Of a stretch of 12,646 nt of DNA, positions 12,621-12,646 are shown in pieces; the first letter of the stretch is position 1; every line of letters starts with the position of its first letter. The notes under the pieces were generated by a model, which was not told the DNA's origin, did not search any database, and was given only the letters and a program-made list of their open reading frames with translations. This stretch comes from an uncultured Lachnospiraceae bacterium (GTDB lineage Bacteria; Bacillota; Clostridia; Lachnospirales; Lachnospiraceae). The DNA is taken from positions 1 through 12,646 of the forward strand of contig CAKRAK010000037.1 in the NCBI GenBank assembly GCA_934294885.1. Direction: 5' to 3'. Position numbers and translations under genes: made by a program.

Positions 12621-12646
12621 GGTCACGGCAGTCGCAACAGCGTAAT

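Noticed and set aside
12411..12626. 71-codon minus-strand frame at the right end
   Set aside because: No ribosome site or recognisable motif; it overlaps a better promoter and open frame on the plus strand.

Overview
The window looks like an accessory, partly decayed stretch of a low-GC Gram-positive chromosome, most likely a Clostridia member of the Lachnospiraceae type. The reasons are AT-rich intergenic DNA, strong AGGAGG-type ribosome binding sites, GTG/TTG starts, sigma-A promoters with 17-bp spacers, and the gene repertoire (NB-ARC-like STAND ATPase, DUF4143 ATPase, Abi_2 protein, UPF0175/DUF3368 pair). Species assignment is inference.

Left part (1-3600, mostly minus strand). An Abi_2/AbiF-type HEPN protein (291-1229) is bracketed by two copies of a ~68-nt two-hairpin RNA on the same strand. 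One copy is just upstream of the gene and ends in a terminator; the other is just downstream. Each has its own TTGxxx-17-TATxxT promoter. This is the most striking feature of the window. To its right lies a large STAND (NB-ARC-like) ATPase with TPR-like C-terminus (1388-3509, minus), broken by an in-frame amber codon and by two reading-frame changes.

Middle (3600-5050). A stretch without a convincing protein gene holds a compact, apparently structured RNA or MITE-like element (about 3743-3916). It is followed by a CPBP-family membrane protease gene with an in-frame stop and by a small unassigned remnant ending before a strong terminator.

Centre (5050-8200, plus strand). A DUF4143-type AAA ATPase is preceded by two copies of a ~38-bp inverted-repeat element flanking its promoter. 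Then come an MGMT-like (alkyltransferase-like) protein without the active-site cysteine, a possible LacI-family C-terminal scrap, and an intact EamA/DMT transporter.

Right (8200-12646). A DXS-like thiamine-diphosphate enzyme lacks several residues of the canonical phosphate-binding site. It sits behind a promoter with a 19-bp spacer and central pseudo-dyad typical of MerR-family control, and this promoter overlaps a minus-strand CPBP protease remnant. Next is a divergent pair, an XRE regulator and a PIN/NYN-like nuclease, sharing two identical-core palindromic operators. A UPF0175-type antitoxin gene follows, with its overlapping DUF3368 (PIN) toxin truncated to 41 codons, then a terminator and an N-terminally truncated cytidine deaminase. 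The window ends with an outward-facing promoter and a small open frame.

Taken together this reads as a defence/toxin-antitoxin-rich accessory region. Several immune-type genes have been inactivated, while the Abi-ncRNA module and the XRE-PIN module look intact.
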